Shown here: positions 5,643 to 5,733 of the stretch, in pieces
Position numbering within the stretch: the stretch's first letter is position 1
Layout of the letters: each line of letters starts with the position of its first letter
DNA from: CAYLQA01 sp964385695
GTDB taxonomy: Bacteria > Desulfobacterota > Desulfobulbia > Desulfobulbales > Desulfurivibrionaceae
DNA length: 5,733 nucleotides
Reading direction: 5' to 3'
Assembly: GCA_964385695.1 (NCBI GenBank)
Contig: CAYLQA010000079.1
Span: 1-5,733, forward strand
Made by a program: the position numbers and the translations under genes
The notes under the pieces: generated by a model
Seen by the model: only the letters and a program-made list of their open reading frames with translations
What the model was told of the DNA's origin: nothing
Database searches by the model: none

Positions 5643-5733
5643 TTACGTTGTATCGGTAGATTGGCAAGTAAAATAAACATTATGCTCGATCACCACAACA
5701 GTATTACCATTATCCACCAGGCGCCCTAAAACA
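5643..5733 (-). CDS. uvrA: C-terminal fragment of UvrA, apparently truncated after the H-loop
   Basis: UvrA is the damage-recognition ATPase of nucleotide excision repair. The last 29 codons of a gene entering from the right edge read VLGRLVDNGNTVVVIEHN and then 11 further residues to a TAA at 5645-5643. The first 18 residues match the strongly conserved end of the second UvrA ATPase domain, including the H-loop histidine in VIEHN. In known UvrA the next residues are LDVIKTADWIIDLGPEGG, with about 50 residues to the end in E. coli; here they are replaced by NVYFTCQSTDTT-like sequence unrelated to the family. I checked the other two frames after the junction and found no UvrA-like continuation, so a simple frameshift does not explain it. 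It may be a decayed copy, a rearrangement end, or a shortened working gene; the body lies outside the window. Confidence 0.75.
   Translation of the reverse strand, partial: VLGRLVDNGNTVVVIEHNVYFTCQSTDTT

Noticed and set aside
5617..5646. Possible terminator after the uvrA stop
   Set aside because: There are A and T runs around AAGCTT, but no GC-rich stem, so intrinsic termination is not supported.
1..5733. CRISPR array, transposase, toxin-antitoxin pair or defence system
   Set aside because: No regularly spaced repeats, no integrase or transposase motifs, and no nuclease or NTPase defence modules are seen on either strand.

Overview
The window looks like a stretch of ordinary bacterial chromosome. 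Genes are tightly packed, most lie on the minus strand, several have clear AGGAGG-type ribosome binding sites, and GC content is moderate. The protein set suggests an anaerobic member of Desulfobacterota, perhaps Desulfobulbales-like: an SDR-type threonine dehydrogenase beside an AONS-family ligase, a SixA-like protein with a QHG motif, and a small zinc-site protein. This taxonomic guess rests on family resemblance only and was not tested by a search.

Layout. From 4742 down to 1 a minus-strand run reads: SixA-like histidine phosphatase, SDR-type L-threonine 3-dehydrogenase, glycine C-acetyltransferase (kbl), then after a gap of about 90 bp a secreted CapA-type phosphoesterase, endonuclease V (nfi), and the first nine codons of a further gene that leaves the window at base 1. 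The first three genes probably form one operon. The last three are spaced so closely that translational coupling is likely. No clear terminator separates the two groups.

A divergent intergenic region (4743-4915) separates this run from a 54-residue plus-strand protein with four CxxC pairs (4916-5080). Next come a degenerate copy of the 3' half of a proline tRNA (about 5134-5178), a perfect 20-bp inverted repeat that should terminate transcription in both directions (5187-5230), and a convergent minus-strand gene for a 108-residue protein with an anti-sigma-like HxxxCxxC zinc site (5266-5592). At the right edge (5643-5733, minus) is the C-terminal end of UvrA. It departs from the family immediately after the conserved VIEHN H-loop and stops 11 codons later.

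How the genes work together. The clear pathway is threonine catabolism: Tdh oxidises L-threonine to 2-amino-3-ketobutyrate and Kbl cleaves that with CoA to glycine and acetyl-CoA. The SixA-like phosphatase shares the transcript but its target is unknown. Nfi (deoxyinosine repair) and the truncated UvrA (nucleotide excision repair) are both DNA-repair proteins, but they lie in separate transcription units. The right-hand 650 bp, with a tRNA fragment and a shortened uvrA, looks like a site of past rearrangement. I see no phage, transposase, CRISPR or complete defence system, and nothing that amounts to a new multi-gene system.
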